From NCBI GenBank assembly GCA_023415495.1, contig JAEZKK010000018.1:62001-126000 (forward strand): a stretch of 64,000 nucleotides of DNA, written 5' to 3'. Made by a program: the position numbers and the translations under genes. This document shows, piece by piece, positions 19,104-28,302 of the stretch. Numbering within the stretch: position 1 is the stretch's first letter; every line of letters starts with the position of its first letter. This DNA is from Bacteroidota bacterium. Its GTDB lineage: Bacteria > Bacteroidota > Bacteroidia > Bacteroidales > P3. The notes beneath the pieces were generated by a model that was given only the letters and a program-made list of their open reading frames with translations, ran no database searches and was not told the DNA's origin.

Positions 19104-19289
19104 ATGCCAAATCCAAAACACAGATTCTCTCAAACGAGAACAGCAAAAAGAAGAACTCATGACAAGGTAGAAGCAGTTAATGTATCAACTTGTAGCAATT
19201 GTGGAGCTGCTACTCTTAGCCATAGAGTTTGTCCAGAATGTGGATATTATAGAGGTAAATTAGCAATAGACAAGAGCACAAATTCTTAA
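19104..19289 (+). CDS. rpmF: Ribosomal protein bL32
   Basis: 61 aa, basic N-terminus M-P-N-P-K-H-R-F-S-Q-T-R-T-A-K-R-R, then a zinc ribbon with C-S-N-C-G and C-P-E-C-G. Normal length for L32. It lies in the conserved DUF177-rpmF-plsX-fabH operon, which ties ribosome assembly to lipid synthesis. Confidence 0.97.
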   Translation: MPNPKHRFSQTRTAKRRTHDKVEAVNVSTCSNCGAATLSHRVCPECGYYRGKLAIDKSTNS

Positions 19290-19307
19290 TCTAATTCCTT
19301 ATTTACC

Positions 19308-20255
19308 ATGAGAATTGGATTAGATGCAATGGGGGGTGATTATGCTCCAAAAGCAATAATATTAGGTGCTATCTTAGCTCAAAAAGAACTTTCGTCTGAG
19401 GACAGAATTGTTTTAGTAGGGAAGAGAGATATTATTGAGGCTAATATTATTGAGAATGGTGCAAGGGTTGAGGATTTTGATATTATCGATGCCCAGGATG
19501 TAATCGAGATGCACGATAAGCCAGTTAAGGCATTATTGAAAAAGCCTAATTCGTCCATAGCTGTTGGATTTAATAGTTTAAAATCTAAATCTATCGACTC
19601 TTTTGCAAGTGCTGGTAATACCGGTGCTATGCTTGTGGGAGCAATGCAGAGTGTTGGTCCTGTGAGTGGCGTTCTTCGTCCGTGTCTTGGAGCAGTTTTG
19701 CCTAAAGACAAGGAGGGAGTTACTCTTTTGGTTGATGTTGGGGTTAATCCTGATGCAAAACCAGAGGTTTTATACCAGTTTGGACTTATAGGGAGTGTTT
19801 ACTCTCAATACGCTTTGGGTATTAATAATCCAAGAGTAGGTTTATTGAGCAATGGAGAAGAGGAAGAGAAAGGGAATATTCAAGTTCTTTCTACATACCA
19901 ATTGATGAAGGGTAATAATCAGTTTGATTTTGTTGGTAATGCAGAACCTATAGAAATATTTAAAAACAATATAGATGTTTTAGTATGTGATGGTTTTGTT
20001 GGGAATATTTTATTGAAGCATACTGAAGCATTTGCAAGAACAATTGCTAAAAGAGGATTAGTCGATGAATTCGTGAAAAGATTTAATTACGAAATCTATG
20101 GAGGACTTCCACTTTTAGGGGTTAATGGTACTGTGATTATAGGTCATGGTATCTCAAATGAAAAGGCAATAAAAAATATGATTTTTCAATCTAAGAATAT
20201 ATATGAATCAAATATAAATTCTATAATTGAAAAGGCTTTATTGACAAATAACTAA
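19308..20255 (+). CDS. plsX: Phosphate acyltransferase PlsX
   Basis: 315 aa. The N-terminal M-R-I-G-L-D-A-M-G-G-D-Y-A-P motif and the later S-A-G-N-T-G-A and G-V-N-P-D segments are typical of PlsX, which converts acyl-ACP to acyl-phosphate for phosphatidic acid synthesis. Peripheral membrane enzyme. It lies 18 nt after rpmF and 5 nt before fabH. Confidence 0.96.
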   Translation: MRIGLDAMGGDYAPKAIILGAILAQKELSSEDRIVLVGKRDIIEANIIENGARVEDFDIIDAQDVIEMHDKPVKALLKKPNSSIAVGFNSLKSKSIDSFASAGNTGAMLVGAMQSVGPVSGVLRPCLGAVLPKDKEGVTLLVDVGVNPDAKPEVLYQFGLIGSVYSQYALGINNPRVGLLSNGEEEEKGNIQVLSTYQLMKGNNQFDFVGNAEPIEIFKNNIDVLVCDGFVGNILLKHTEAFARTIAKRGLVDEFVKRFNYEIYGGLPLLGVNGTVIIGHGISNEKAIKNMIFQSKNIYESNINSIIEKALLTNN

Positions 20256-20260
20256 TTAAT

Positions 20261-21250
20261 ATGACAAAGATTAGAGCTGAAATTACTGCAGTAGAGGGTT
20301 ATGTACCTGATTATATCTTGACAAATGAAGAGTTAAGCAAGATGGTTGATACTACTGATGAGTGGATAATGACTCGAATTGGTATCAAAGAAAGACATAT
20401 ATTAAAAGGAGAAGGAAAAGGAACTTCCGATTTAGGAGAAATAGTAGTTAAGAGGATTCTTGAATCCAAGGATATCGATCCTTCGGAAATAGAATTAATT
20501 ATCTGCTGTACAGTTACTCCAGATATGTTATTCCCAGCAACTGCAAATATCATTGCTGATAAATGTAATATAAAAAATGGCTTTGGATTCGATTTGAATG
20601 CAGGTTGTTCAGGCTTTATTTATGGGCTTACAACTGCTACAAAATACATTGAAAGCGGTTTTGTGAAAAGAGCAATTGTAGTAGGAGCTGAGAAAATGTC
20701 CTCAATAGTAAATTACCAAGACAGAGCAACATGTCCAATCTTTGGAGATGGAGCAGGAGCTGTATTGCTTGAGGCAACAACAGAAGAGTTTGGATATATG
20801 GATGGACTTATGCAAAGCGATGGAGTAGGGCGAGTTCACCTTCATCAAAAAGCAGGAGGTTCTGTTAAACCACCTACACACGAAACAATAGACGCAAGAG
20901 AACATTATATATATCAGGAAGGTCAGCCAGTATTTAAGTGGGCTGTAACCAAAATGGCAGAAGCAACAGAAGAAGTATTAAAGAGAAATAATTTAACTGC
21001 CGCTGATATAGCTTACGTTTTACCACATCAAGCAAATCTTAGAATTATTGATGCAACAGGTTCAAGACTTGGATTGCCAGAGGAGAAAGTATTAAGAAAT
21101 ATTGAAAAATACGGAAATACTACCTCTGCAACTATTCCTATGTTAATGTGGGAGAATATGCACAAATTTAAAAAAGGAGACAATCTAATACTTACTGCCT
21201 TTGGAGCAGGATTTACCTGGGGAGCTATTTGGCTAAAATGGGCAATCTAA
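20261..21250 (+). CDS. fabH: 3-oxoacyl-ACP synthase III
   Basis: 329 aa. The catalytic triad is visible as Cys116 (L-N-A-G-C-S-G-F), His256 (L-P-H-Q-A-N) and Asn286 (Y-G-N-T-T-S-A-T). The enzyme starts fatty-acid chains by condensing an acyl-CoA primer with malonyl-ACP. Last gene of the plsX operon; its end overlaps the start of the metallo-hydrolase by 13 nt, suggesting continued translation. Confidence 0.96.
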   Translation: MTKIRAEITAVEGYVPDYILTNEELSKMVDTTDEWIMTRIGIKERHILKGEGKGTSDLGEIVVKRILESKDIDPSEIELIICCTVTPDMLFPATANIIADKCNIKNGFGFDLNAGCSGFIYGLTTATKYIESGFVKRAIVVGAEKMSSIVNYQDRATCPIFGDGAGAVLLEATTEEFGYMDGLMQSDGVGRVHLHQKAGGSVKPPTHETIDAREHYIYQEGQPVFKWAVTKMAEATEEVLKRNNLTAADIAYVLPHQANLRIIDATGSRLGLPEEKVLRNIEKYGNTTSATIPMLMWENMHKFKKGDNLILTAFGAGFTWGAIWLKWAI

Positions 21251-22017
21251 AACTTTGTTTCTTAGGAACTGGAACCTCGCAAGGTGTGCCCGTAATAGGG
21301 TGCAATTGCGAGGTTTGCTCTTCTAATGACATTAGAGATAAGAGGCTTAGAACTTCTTGTATAATAACCTCTGACCAAGGTACTCAAATACTAATTGACT
21401 CTGGTCCTGATTTTAGAGAACAGATGTTAAGGCATAAGGTTTCTTATTTGGATGCAATACTAATAACTCATTCTCATAGAGACCATATTGGAGGTTTGGA
21501 TGATGTGCGTTCCTATAATTACCTTCAAAGCAAGGCTATGCCTATCTATTCCAATGCACATACCCTTAGGGAGCTTAAGACCACTTATTCCTATGCTTTT
21601 CAAGATATGAAGTACCCAGGGCTTCCAGCCTTCGACCTTAAAGAAATAAATAAGAATCAAAGCTTTTCTATAAACGAATTAGAAATTATACCAATAGAAG
21701 TTATACATTACAAACTCCCAATACTTGGTTATAGAATAGGGAATATAACTTATATAACAGATGCTAAGACGATTTCTAATACAGAAATCAAAAAAATAAT
21801 TGGTACAGAGATCTTAATAGTAAATGCACTAAGAGAGGAAGAACATTTCTCCCATTTTACTCTAAGTGAGGCTTTGGATTTAGTTGAGATAGTAAAGCCT
21901 AAGAAAGCTTATTTTATTCATATAAGCCACAGCATGCTTCATAGTAGAATCCAAGCAAAATTGCCAGATAATGTGTTTTTGGCTTATGATGATTTGGAGA
22001 TAAGTTCGAACTTTTAG
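21238..22017 (+). CDS. MBL-fold metallo-hydrolase (PhnP-like)
   Basis: 259 aa from the ATG at 21238; a TTG at 21229 is an alternative. The N-terminus L-G-T-G-T-S-Q-G-V-P-V-I-G-C-N-C-x-V-C resembles the PhnP branch with its extra cysteines. The metal-binding motif is T-H-S-H-R-D-H-I-G-G, with further histidines in the V-I-H-Y-K-L-P-I and F-I-H-I-S-H regions. Probably a phosphodiesterase-type enzyme with two metal ions. No phosphonate genes are nearby, so the substrate is unknown. Confidence 0.85.
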   Translation: MGNLKLCFLGTGTSQGVPVIGCNCEVCSSNDIRDKRLRTSCIITSDQGTQILIDSGPDFREQMLRHKVSYLDAILITHSHRDHIGGLDDVRSYNYLQSKAMPIYSNAHTLRELKTTYSYAFQDMKYPGLPAFDLKEINKNQSFSINELEIIPIEVIHYKLPILGYRIGNITYITDAKTISNTEIKKIIGTEILIVNALREEEHFSHFTLSEALDLVEIVKPKKAYFIHISHSMLHSRIQAKLPDNVFLAYDDLEISSNF

Positions 22018-22038
22018 TCCTCTTCTTTGTTTTTTTAT

Positions 22039-22046
22039 TATCTTTG
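22039..22046 (+). promoter_or_regulatory. -7 element TATCTTTG before the beta-barrel gene
   Basis: A perfect TAnnTTTG match 24 nt before the ATG at 22071. No convincing -33 box at the standard distance. Confidence 0.5.
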
Positions 22047-22070
22047 AAGTCTAATTAAAAACTTTTAAAC

Positions 22071-22778
22071 ATGAAAACAAGATTATCTTTCTTATTTTTA
22101 TCACTATTGTCAATTTCACTACTTGCTCAAGAGAAGGATTTTAATTTCCGGTTTGAAGCTGGAGGTAATCTCTCAAATATTGTAAGCTACAAGCATAATA
22201 TAAACAATAATAGTAATTTCCTTAATGGAGATTATAAGCTTGGATACCAAATAGGAGGTTTTATTAACTACAATTTCGGGCATTATTTCTATGCAAGCTC
22301 TGGTTTGAACTTTATTACAAAAGGTTTCAATTCTAAGAATGTACCAATAATGGATAGCAATGGAGTAGAAATCCGTAGAACAGATTACTCAACATCTCTA
22401 ATCTATATTCAAGTACCAGTACAGCTGGGTCTAAGATTCCCGATAAAAGATAACCATGATATTGATGTTCTCGCTGGAGGTTATTTTGGATTTGCTGTAA
22501 TAGGGAATGAAAAATTTGAAGATGAGAATAATAATATTGTAATAAGAAACTTCTTTGACGAGCTATATATTATAGGTTCAAATCGTTTCGATGTAGGTTT
22601 GAAATTCTCAATAGCATATAATTTCTATAATATGTATATTGCAGCTACCTATGATTGGGGGATGTATAAATTTATCTCTCATGAAGTAGAAGATTTGAAC
22701 AATGACCTAATTGATGATAGTTATAAATATCATGCAAAAAACTCCACAATAGGACTATCATTAGGAGTTAAGTTCTAA
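22071..22778 (+). CDS. Outer-membrane beta-barrel protein (porin-like)
   Basis: 235 aa with a signal peptide ending at L-L-A-Q. The mature part alternates hydrophobic and polar residues, with repeated aromatic strand ends such as G-Y-Q-I-G-G-F-I-N-Y-N-F, and ends in G-L-S-L-G-V-K-F, a typical terminal beta signal. It fits the PorT/OMP_b-brl family of eight-stranded barrels in Bacteroidetes. The specific role is unknown. Confidence 0.75.
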   Translation: MKTRLSFLFLSLLSISLLAQEKDFNFRFEAGGNLSNIVSYKHNINNNSNFLNGDYKLGYQIGGFINYNFGHYFYASSGLNFITKGFNSKNVPIMDSNGVEIRRTDYSTSLIYIQVPVQLGLRFPIKDNHDIDVLAGGYFGFAVIGNEKFEDENNNIVIRNFFDELYIIGSNRFDVGLKFSIAYNFYNMYIAATYDWGMYKFISHEVEDLNNDLIDDSYKYHAKNSTIGLSLGVKF

Positions 22779-22814
22779 TAGAGACAAAATCAATATTAGA
22801 GATTATAATAAAAG

Positions 22815-22848
22815 AAAACTCACCCTAATAAAAGAGTGAGTTTTTTTG
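22815..22848. terminator. Bidirectional terminator between convergent genes
   Basis: AAAACTCAC (22815-22823) pairs with GTGAGTTTT (22836-22844), followed by T residues on the plus strand. It lies between the beta-barrel gene and the ferritin gene, which converge. Confidence 0.75.
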
Positions 22849-22868
22849 ATTTAAATAAAGTTCAACTA

Positions 22869-23384
22869 TTATTTAGCTTGCGAATCAAGCGGAGTATAAG
22901 TTCTTGCTGCAAGTTCTTTGTCTAATTGATAAAGACCAAAGCCGTTTTCTCCAATCATTTTAAGAGCATCTATCAGCCCTTGAGCAGTTTCTTCTTCCTC
23001 AACTTGTTCGTCGATAAACCATTTTAACATCGATTGTGTAGCATAATCGTTTTCAGCAACAGCAAGAGAGTAAATATCATTTATCAATTTAGTAACCACT
23101 CTTTCATGAGCCAAAGTGTCTTCAAACATAGCTAAAGGGGAGTCCCAATGAGTTTGAACCTTTTCAATTGGCTTAAGAACTGGTCTTGCACCTCTTGAAA
23201 CCATATAGTTGAAGAATTTCATTGCGTGGTCCTGTTCTTCCTTAAACTGGATAGACATCCAATTTGCAAACCCAGGCATTCCTTTACCTGCAAAATCAGA
23301 GCTCATTGATAAATAAAGATATGCAGACCATAATTCTGCGTTGATTTGCTCGTTAATAGCTTCTTCTAATTTCTTACTTAACAT
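22869..23384 (-). CDS. ftnA: Ferritin
   Basis: 171 aa, the usual length. Ferroxidase-site ligands are visible in N-A-E-L-W-S-A-Y-L-Y-L, K-E-E-Q-D-H-A-M-K and the later F-I-D-E-Q-V-E-E-E segment. It stores iron as a 24-subunit cage in the cytoplasm. Promoter with both boxes at 23428-23458. Confidence 0.95.
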   Translation of the reverse strand: MLSKKLEEAINEQINAELWSAYLYLSMSSDFAGKGMPGFANWMSIQFKEEQDHAMKFFNYMVSRGARPVLKPIEKVQTHWDSPLAMFEDTLAHERVVTKLINDIYSLAVAENDYATQSMLKWFIDEQVEEEETAQGLIDALKMIGENGFGLYQLDKELAARTYTPLDSQAK

Positions 23385-23427
23385 AGTTATTTGTATTTAT
23401 ATTGTTTATAATTAAATTTCAATACTG

Positions 23428-23458
23428 CAAAGATACAATATATTAAATCATTTGTCAA
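23428..23458 (-). promoter_or_regulatory. Ferritin promoter (TTG, 20 nt, TATCTTTG)
   Basis: Minus-strand TTG (23456-23458), 20-nt spacer, then TATCTTTG (23428-23435), 44 nt before the ferritin start. Confidence 0.65.
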
Positions 23459-23496
23459 GATAATTATATTAATAATGTGATAGAAAAAACCTATAC

Positions 23497-24846
23497 TTAA
23501 TCAATTATATTATCTAAATCATCCTCTCCTTCTATTTCCTCTTCAATATCTATCTCCTCATCTTCTATTTTAATACAAATCTTATCTAATAAAGAGATTG
23601 CCTTAGGATGGGACATATTAGCAGCAGTTTCCAATCTTGAGCAAATACTTGAACCAAGTCTTTGAAGTCTTTTACCGGAGTTACTTCTAATCAAACATAG
23701 TGCATAAATATAATGAGCATCTGGATTTTGGTCGTTGAGGCTTAGGCTTTTGTCCAAATCCTTCAAAGCTCTCTTATAATCTTTTTGAATATAATAAGTC
23801 CTTGCTCTATTATAATAAGCATCGGAATGTCTTGAATCTAATTCAATAGCTTTTGTGAAAAAAGGTTGAGAGGCTGCTCCATGGTTTGACCTAAGCATAG
23901 CAAGACCAAGATTATTATGAGTGTAGGGATGCTTTGAATCTAATTCCAATGTCTTTTGGAAATCGAAAATAGCATTAGCATAATCCTCTAATTTAGTATG
24001 TATTATTCCACGATAATTATAAGCTGAAGCATAGGTATTATCAAGTTTAATAGCATGATTTAAATCATTCAATGCCGAATTATTATCCCCAATAAAATTC
24101 TTAGCAATACCTCTTAGATAATAAATTTCCTTGTCCTTATCATTATAATAAATAGCCTTATTATAATCCTCAATAGCTCCTTTAAAATCCTCAGTAAAAC
24201 CTTTGGCAATACCCCTTCGTTTAAACATCGCAGGGTTATTAAAACCATTACTTTCCGCAGAATTATAACTTGAAATAGCACTCAAATATTCTTTTCTTAA
24301 TAACTTAATATTCCCATAAAGATAGTATAGATAAGGATTATATTTCTCATTATCCATACTAACTAAAAGTTCGTTATATGCTTTGTTGAAATCTTTTTGA
24401 GAGTAGTAGATAAAAGCCATTATAGAATGTATTCTTTTATCATATTCATCCTCATAAGTCATTTGATTAAGGGTGTTCTCTATTTTAGATAAGTTTTTTG
24501 GGGTAAAGAGTTCGAAGACTGGGATAAAAGACTCAATATCCTCTTCATAAGCTTTGAAAAGATAGTAAGTAAATTCCTCTGTACTTGAGATACTATGATA
24601 ATAAGCCGAAAGAATAACTAAAAGCCTATTATCTTCCAAAGTTTCACTGTCAATCAAATAATGAATATCTCTTGAGTAATTTCCTAATTCCTTTTCGTTG
24701 AAATTATCTATTATTCTTTTTTCAATTTCAAATGGCTTAATAGTATCGTAGTTTTGAGAATTAGCATAATTAGCAATAAATACTAAGCTAATAACTAATA
24801 GATAAGCTCTCCAAATCCTTCTCTTATTATTTCTATATCTCCACAT
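23497..24846 (-). CDS. TPR-repeat protein, secreted or periplasmic
   Basis: 449 aa. A basic start leads into a hydrophobic signal (A-Y-L-L-V-I-S-L-V-F-I-A-N-Y-A-N-S-Q), then at least seven tetratricopeptide repeats (about residues 130-400), for example A-I-E-D-Y-N-K-A-I and A-I-F-D-F-Q-K-T-L. The tail is very acidic. TPRs hold protein partners; none can be named here. Its start overlaps the 3' end of the Sua5-like gene by 52 nt. No later methionine would preserve the signal peptide, so I keep this start. Confidence 0.75.
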   Translation of the reverse strand: MWRYRNNKRRIWRAYLLVISLVFIANYANSQNYDTIKPFEIEKRIIDNFNEKELGNYSRDIHYLIDSETLEDNRLLVILSAYYHSISSTEEFTYYLFKAYEEDIESFIPVFELFTPKNLSKIENTLNQMTYEDEYDKRIHSIMAFIYYSQKDFNKAYNELLVSMDNEKYNPYLYYLYGNIKLLRKEYLSAISSYNSAESNGFNNPAMFKRRGIAKGFTEDFKGAIEDYNKAIYYNDKDKEIYYLRGIAKNFIGDNNSALNDLNHAIKLDNTYASAYNYRGIIHTKLEDYANAIFDFQKTLELDSKHPYTHNNLGLAMLRSNHGAASQPFFTKAIELDSRHSDAYYNRARTYYIQKDYKRALKDLDKSLSLNDQNPDAHYIYALCLIRSNSGKRLQRLGSSICSRLETAANMSHPKAISLLDKICIKIEDEEIDIEEEIEGEDDLDNIID

Positions 24847-25409
24847 GTTAGGTCTACAACTGTCGATTTATAATTGTTTCCGATTCCCTGGTCAATTACA
24901 AAATCTACCTTGTCTTGATATTCCTCATAAATTAACTCAGGATGAATATAATTCTCCTCTTCCTCACTCTCAGTATTAAGCGAAGATGTAATAAGAGGAT
25001 AATCTAAGAAATCAACGATACTTAGAGCAACATTATTATTTGGTATTCTAATCCCAATAGTCTTTCTCTTTGTTTGGAGGATTTTTGGAATCTTTGTCGA
25101 AGCCTCTAAAATAAAAGTAAACTCTCCAGGAGTATTATTCTTAAGGATTTTGAAGGTATTATTATTGATAGGTTTGGTAAATTCCGAAGCCTGACTAATA
25201 TCTTTACAAACAATAGAAAAACAGCTTTTCTCAAACTTCTTTCCCTTTAAATTAGCAAGCCTCTCAGCCCCTTTTAAGTTCCCCAGCTTGGCAGCAAAAG
25301 CATAAAGAGTATCGGTAGGGTAGATTATTACACCACCTTTATCCAAGCAAGAGCAAACCTCTTCCAAGTGTTTTTTGTCAATTGTATCCGAATATAATTT
25401 TATAATCAT
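24795..25409 (-). CDS. L-threonylcarbamoyladenylate synthase (Sua5/YrdC domain)
   Basis: 204 aa, a single YrdC domain without the extra Sua5 C-terminal domain. Motifs include G-G-V-I-I-Y-P-T-D-T-L-Y-A near the start, then K-R-K-T-I-G-I-R-I-P and the P-L-I-T-S-S-L-N region. It makes the precursor for the t6A modification at tRNA position 37. Its pathway partner tsaB lies just across the tRNA gene in the opposite direction. A -7 box (TATCTTTG, minus strand) is at 25414-25421. Confidence 0.9.
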   Translation of the reverse strand: MIIKLYSDTIDKKHLEEVCSCLDKGGVIIYPTDTLYAFAAKLGNLKGAERLANLKGKKFEKSCFSIVCKDISQASEFTKPINNNTFKILKNNTPGEFTFILEASTKIPKILQTKRKTIGIRIPNNNVALSIVDFLDYPLITSSLNTESEEEENYIHPELIYEEYQDKVDFVIDQGIGNNYKSTVVDLTCGDIEIIREGFGELIY

Positions 25410-25498
25410 AGTGCAAAGATAATCAATTCAAATGAAAAATGAATTAAAGAAGTAAGAAAATTGAATCAAGAAAGTGAAAAATAGAATCAAAAAAAGAG

Positions 25499-25582
25499 TG
25501 CGCACGACAGGATTTGAACCTGCACGTCGTAACCGACACCACCCCCTCAAAGTGGCATGTCTACCAATTCCACCACGTGCGC
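25499..25582 (-). tRNA. tRNA-Leu (anticodon GAG)
   Basis: Read on the minus strand, the acceptor arm GCGCACG (25576-25582) pairs with CGTGCGC (25500-25506), with discriminator A at 25499. The anticodon stem CCACT/GGTGG encloses TTGAGGG, giving anticodon GAG. A long variable arm (class II tRNA) and a T-loop of TTCAAAT are present. CCA is not encoded. It reads CUC/CUU leucine codons. A minus-strand -7 box (TATCTTTG, 25625-25632) lies 43 nt upstream. Confidence 0.96.
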
Positions 25583-25624
25583 TAATTAAACCCCTAAAAG
25601 GAGTATTCTTTCGATTTGGGAGTG

Positions 25625-25652
25625 CAAAGATAAAAAAAATATCGTATATTTG
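25625..25652. promoter_or_regulatory. Back-to-back -7 elements for tRNA-Leu (minus) and tsaB (plus)
   Basis: Minus-strand TATCTTTG at 25625-25632 faces the tRNA gene. Plus-strand TATATTTG at 25645-25652 lies 28 nt before the tsaB ATG. Only 12 nt separate them, so the two promoters must overlap. Confidence 0.6.
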
Positions 25653-25680
25653 CTCCTTCATTTCAAAATTTATACACATT

Positions 25681-26388
25681 ATGGTCAATGACCAACCAAT
25701 AATATTAATGATTGAGACTTCAACCTCAATTTGTTCAGTATCTCTTTTCAAAGCTAAGGAGTTATTAGCAATAGTTGAGATAGAAGAAACAAATGCTCAT
25801 TCCTCCAAGTTGTCTTTAATGATTGAGGAAGTAATGGAAAAAGCTTCATTAAAATATTCAGAATTAAACGCAATAAGTGTTAGTAAGGGGCCCGGCTCCT
25901 ACACCGGATTAAGAATAGGAGTGTCGAGTGCAAAAGGACTTGCTTATTCCTTAGATATACCTTTGATAAGTATAGAAACCTTAAAGATACTACATATTGC
26001 ATGTATGGAGAAATACCCCAATAATAATACTATTCCAATGATAGATGCAAGAAGAATGGAGGTATACTCAATAATCTACGATAAGGAAGGAAAAGAAATT
26101 AAGAACTTAAGTGCAGATATAATTGAGAAGGGGATATACGAGGAGTATTTAAAGGAAGATGAAAAGTATATTATAATAGGCGATGGTGCAGAGAAATGTA
26201 AGGACGTATTTGCAGGAGATAAGAGGATGGTTTTTGATTCTGAGATAAAACTCTCAAGCAAATATATGGGTGAGATGAGTTTGGCAAAGTATTTGAGAGG
26301 AGAGTTTGAGGATACAGCCTATTTTGAGCCATACTACCTTAAGAATTTTATAGCAGCACCCTCAAAAGTAAAAGGACTTTATTCTTAA
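25681..26388 (+). CDS. tsaB: tRNA t6A biosynthesis protein TsaB
   Basis: 235 aa from the ATG at 25681, downstream of its -7 box. Longer readings would run back through the tRNA gene and are rejected. ASKHA-fold protein with the N-terminal M-I-E-T-S-T-S-I-C-S-V and the S-K-G-P-G-S-Y-T-G-L-R-I-G motif typical of TsaB. It acts with TsaD and TsaE to transfer threonylcarbamoyl to A37 of tRNAs. Confidence 0.93.
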   Translation: MVNDQPIILMIETSTSICSVSLFKAKELLAIVEIEETNAHSSKLSLMIEEVMEKASLKYSELNAISVSKGPGSYTGLRIGVSSAKGLAYSLDIPLISIETLKILHIACMEKYPNNNTIPMIDARRMEVYSIIYDKEGKEIKNLSADIIEKGIYEEYLKEDEKYIIIGDGAEKCKDVFAGDKRMVFDSEIKLSSKYMGEMSLAKYLRGEFEDTAYFEPYYLKNFIAAPSKVKGLYS

Positions 26389-26431
26389 TTTTAAATTGTT
26401 AATTTGTAAATTGTAAATTGTAAATAGATTA

Positions 26432-27103
26432 ATGGGAAAAGATAAACTAAGGAGATTTGCTGAGAACGAAACCTTCCCTAATATGTTCCAAGCTCAGTAC
26501 ATAGATTTGGAAAGAGAGAACGGATTTTCGCTTAAAGGAGAATGGAGAAAAGATTTCTTTAAGAACAATAATCCAATAGTATTGGAGCTTGGTTGTGGGA
26601 AAGGAGAGTACACAGTAGGGCTTGGAAGAAAGTATAAGGATAAGAATTTTATAGGAGTAGATATAAAGGGAGCAAGGATGTGGAGGGGTTGCAAAACCTC
26701 GATAGAGGAGAATTTAAACAATATAGCATTCCTAAGAACACATGTACAGATTATAGATAAGTATTTTAGTGAAGGTGAGGTTGATGAAATATGGATTACC
26801 TTTTGCGACCCACAACTAAAGAAACCTAATAAGCGACTAACAAGCCCAAGATTTCTTGATATATACTCAAGGATACTAAAGCCAGGAGGGATAATACACT
26901 TAAAAACCGACTCACAAGAGCTATATCATTACACCCTTGAAGAGGTCTTAATCCCTAATAATTACAAGATTCACTATAAGACAAATGATCTTTATAGTAC
27001 AGACGATATACATGAGGTAAAAGAGATAAAAACCTATTACGAGAATATCTACCTTAAGGAAAACAAGCCTATCACATATTTAGAGTTTGAGATAAATAGG
27101 TGA
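26432..27103 (+). CDS. trmB: tRNA (guanine-N7)-methyltransferase
   Basis: 223 aa. SAM-binding motif L-E-L-G-C-G-K-G-E-Y-T, then F-I-G-V-D-I-K-G-A-R-M-W. The catalytic/tRNA segment I-T-F-C-D-P-Q-L-K-K-P-N-K-R corresponds to the F-P-D-P-W-P-K-K-x-H-x-K-R-R motif of TrmB, with substitutions. It makes m7G46 in the tRNA variable loop. The 43-nt gap after tsaB holds AATTGTAAA direct repeats. Confidence 0.93.
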   Translation: MGKDKLRRFAENETFPNMFQAQYIDLERENGFSLKGEWRKDFFKNNNPIVLELGCGKGEYTVGLGRKYKDKNFIGVDIKGARMWRGCKTSIEENLNNIAFLRTHVQIIDKYFSEGEVDEIWITFCDPQLKKPNKRLTSPRFLDIYSRILKPGGIIHLKTDSQELYHYTLEEVLIPNNYKIHYKTNDLYSTDDIHEVKEIKTYYENIYLKENKPITYLEFEINR

Positions 27104-27191
27104 GAATTAAAATAAAAACAATAAAACAAGCGTTAGAAAAAACGCATTAAATAAGAAATAATTAAATTAATCAATTAAATACACATAACGA

Positions 27192-28226
27192 ATGAAAAAA
27201 ATCGCATTAATTTTAGCTTTAGTAATAGCACCATTTATTCTAAAGGCACAAGACAATTCTGAAGCAGAAAAAATCAACAAATGGATTCAATCTTATAACG
27301 AATTAGTAGCAAACAAGGATTGGTCAAGCATCCTTAGCCAACAAGGTAAAACAAAAGCAGAATTGCCTGAATGGGATTTGGTATATTACTACGTAGGATT
27401 TGCAGACTATAACCTAAAGAACTACCAAGACGCAGTTATGAACTTCTCTATCTTTCTTGACAAGAACAGTACAATGACCGATGAAAAGAAAGATATGATA
27501 AAATCCTCATTACTTAGCCGTGCAGAGTCATTTGCTCAAATCAAAGACATACCTTCATCAATTAAAGATTATGATAAGTATCTAAGCTTAAGCCCTGGAG
27601 ATGTTCAAGCAATGTTAAGCAAAGCTAATGTATATCTTAATGCAAACGATTTTGAGGGATATATCAAAGAACTTACCAATGTAATCAATATTGAGCCAAG
27701 CAACAAAACCTATATCTCTAACCGTGCAGGGGCTTATGCAAACATAGGACAGTGGGCAATGGCGATAGAAGACTATTCAAAGCTAATCCAATTAGACCCT
27801 AATAATAAGGACTTCTACTCAAACAGAGCATTTGCAAACTACTCGCTTAAAACTCCAGAAGGATACCAAGCAGCAGTAGCAGACTATAATAAAATAGTAG
27901 AAATGGGTTTTGCAGACGAACAAATCTACACCTCGTTGACAGTATTAAATAATGCTTTAAAAGATTATAATGCAAGTATTGCAGCGTATGATAAGCTATT
28001 AGAACTAAAGGGAGGAAGTGATATTGATATATTGTATAGTAGAGGAACAGCAAAATACAATAACAAGGATTACAAAGGCGCAATTGAGGATTTTGACAAG
28101 GTTATTGAAGCAAATCCAGAGCATATCAACGCACTAAAGAGAAGAGCAACCTCCAAAACACGTTTGGGAGATAAAGCAGGAGCACAACAAGATGCAATCA
28201 AGATTAAGGAATTAGAAGGCAAATAA
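27192..28226 (+). CDS. TPR-repeat periplasmic protein
   Basis: 344 aa, signal peptide (MKKIALILALVIAPFILKAQ), followed by about seven TPR units covering most of the chain (for example A-I-E-D-Y-S-K-L-I-Q-L-D-P-N and A-I-E-D-F-D-K-V-I-E-A-N-P). A scaffold protein probably in the periplasm; its partner is unknown. It resembles the other TPR gene at 23497 in type but not closely in sequence. Confidence 0.8.
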   Translation: MKKIALILALVIAPFILKAQDNSEAEKINKWIQSYNELVANKDWSSILSQQGKTKAELPEWDLVYYYVGFADYNLKNYQDAVMNFSIFLDKNSTMTDEKKDMIKSSLLSRAESFAQIKDIPSSIKDYDKYLSLSPGDVQAMLSKANVYLNANDFEGYIKELTNVINIEPSNKTYISNRAGAYANIGQWAMAIEDYSKLIQLDPNNKDFYSNRAFANYSLKTPEGYQAAVADYNKIVEMGFADEQIYTSLTVLNNALKDYNASIAAYDKLLELKGGSDIDILYSRGTAKYNNKDYKGAIEDFDKVIEANPEHINALKRRATSKTRLGDKAGAQQDAIKIKELEGK

Positions 28227-28302
28227 AAAAAATATTAGGTGGTTTTGGCAAATCTTCATAACTTTGCTCATTGAATTTGCATAAAAATAAAACAATTGAA
28301 AT

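Noticed and set aside
25428..25751. Open frame of 107 codons on the minus strand across the tRNA-Leu gene
   Set aside because: It runs through the tRNA and into the tsaB promoter region; it is a by-product of the tRNA sequence. The upstream extension of tsaB through the tRNA is rejected for the same reason.
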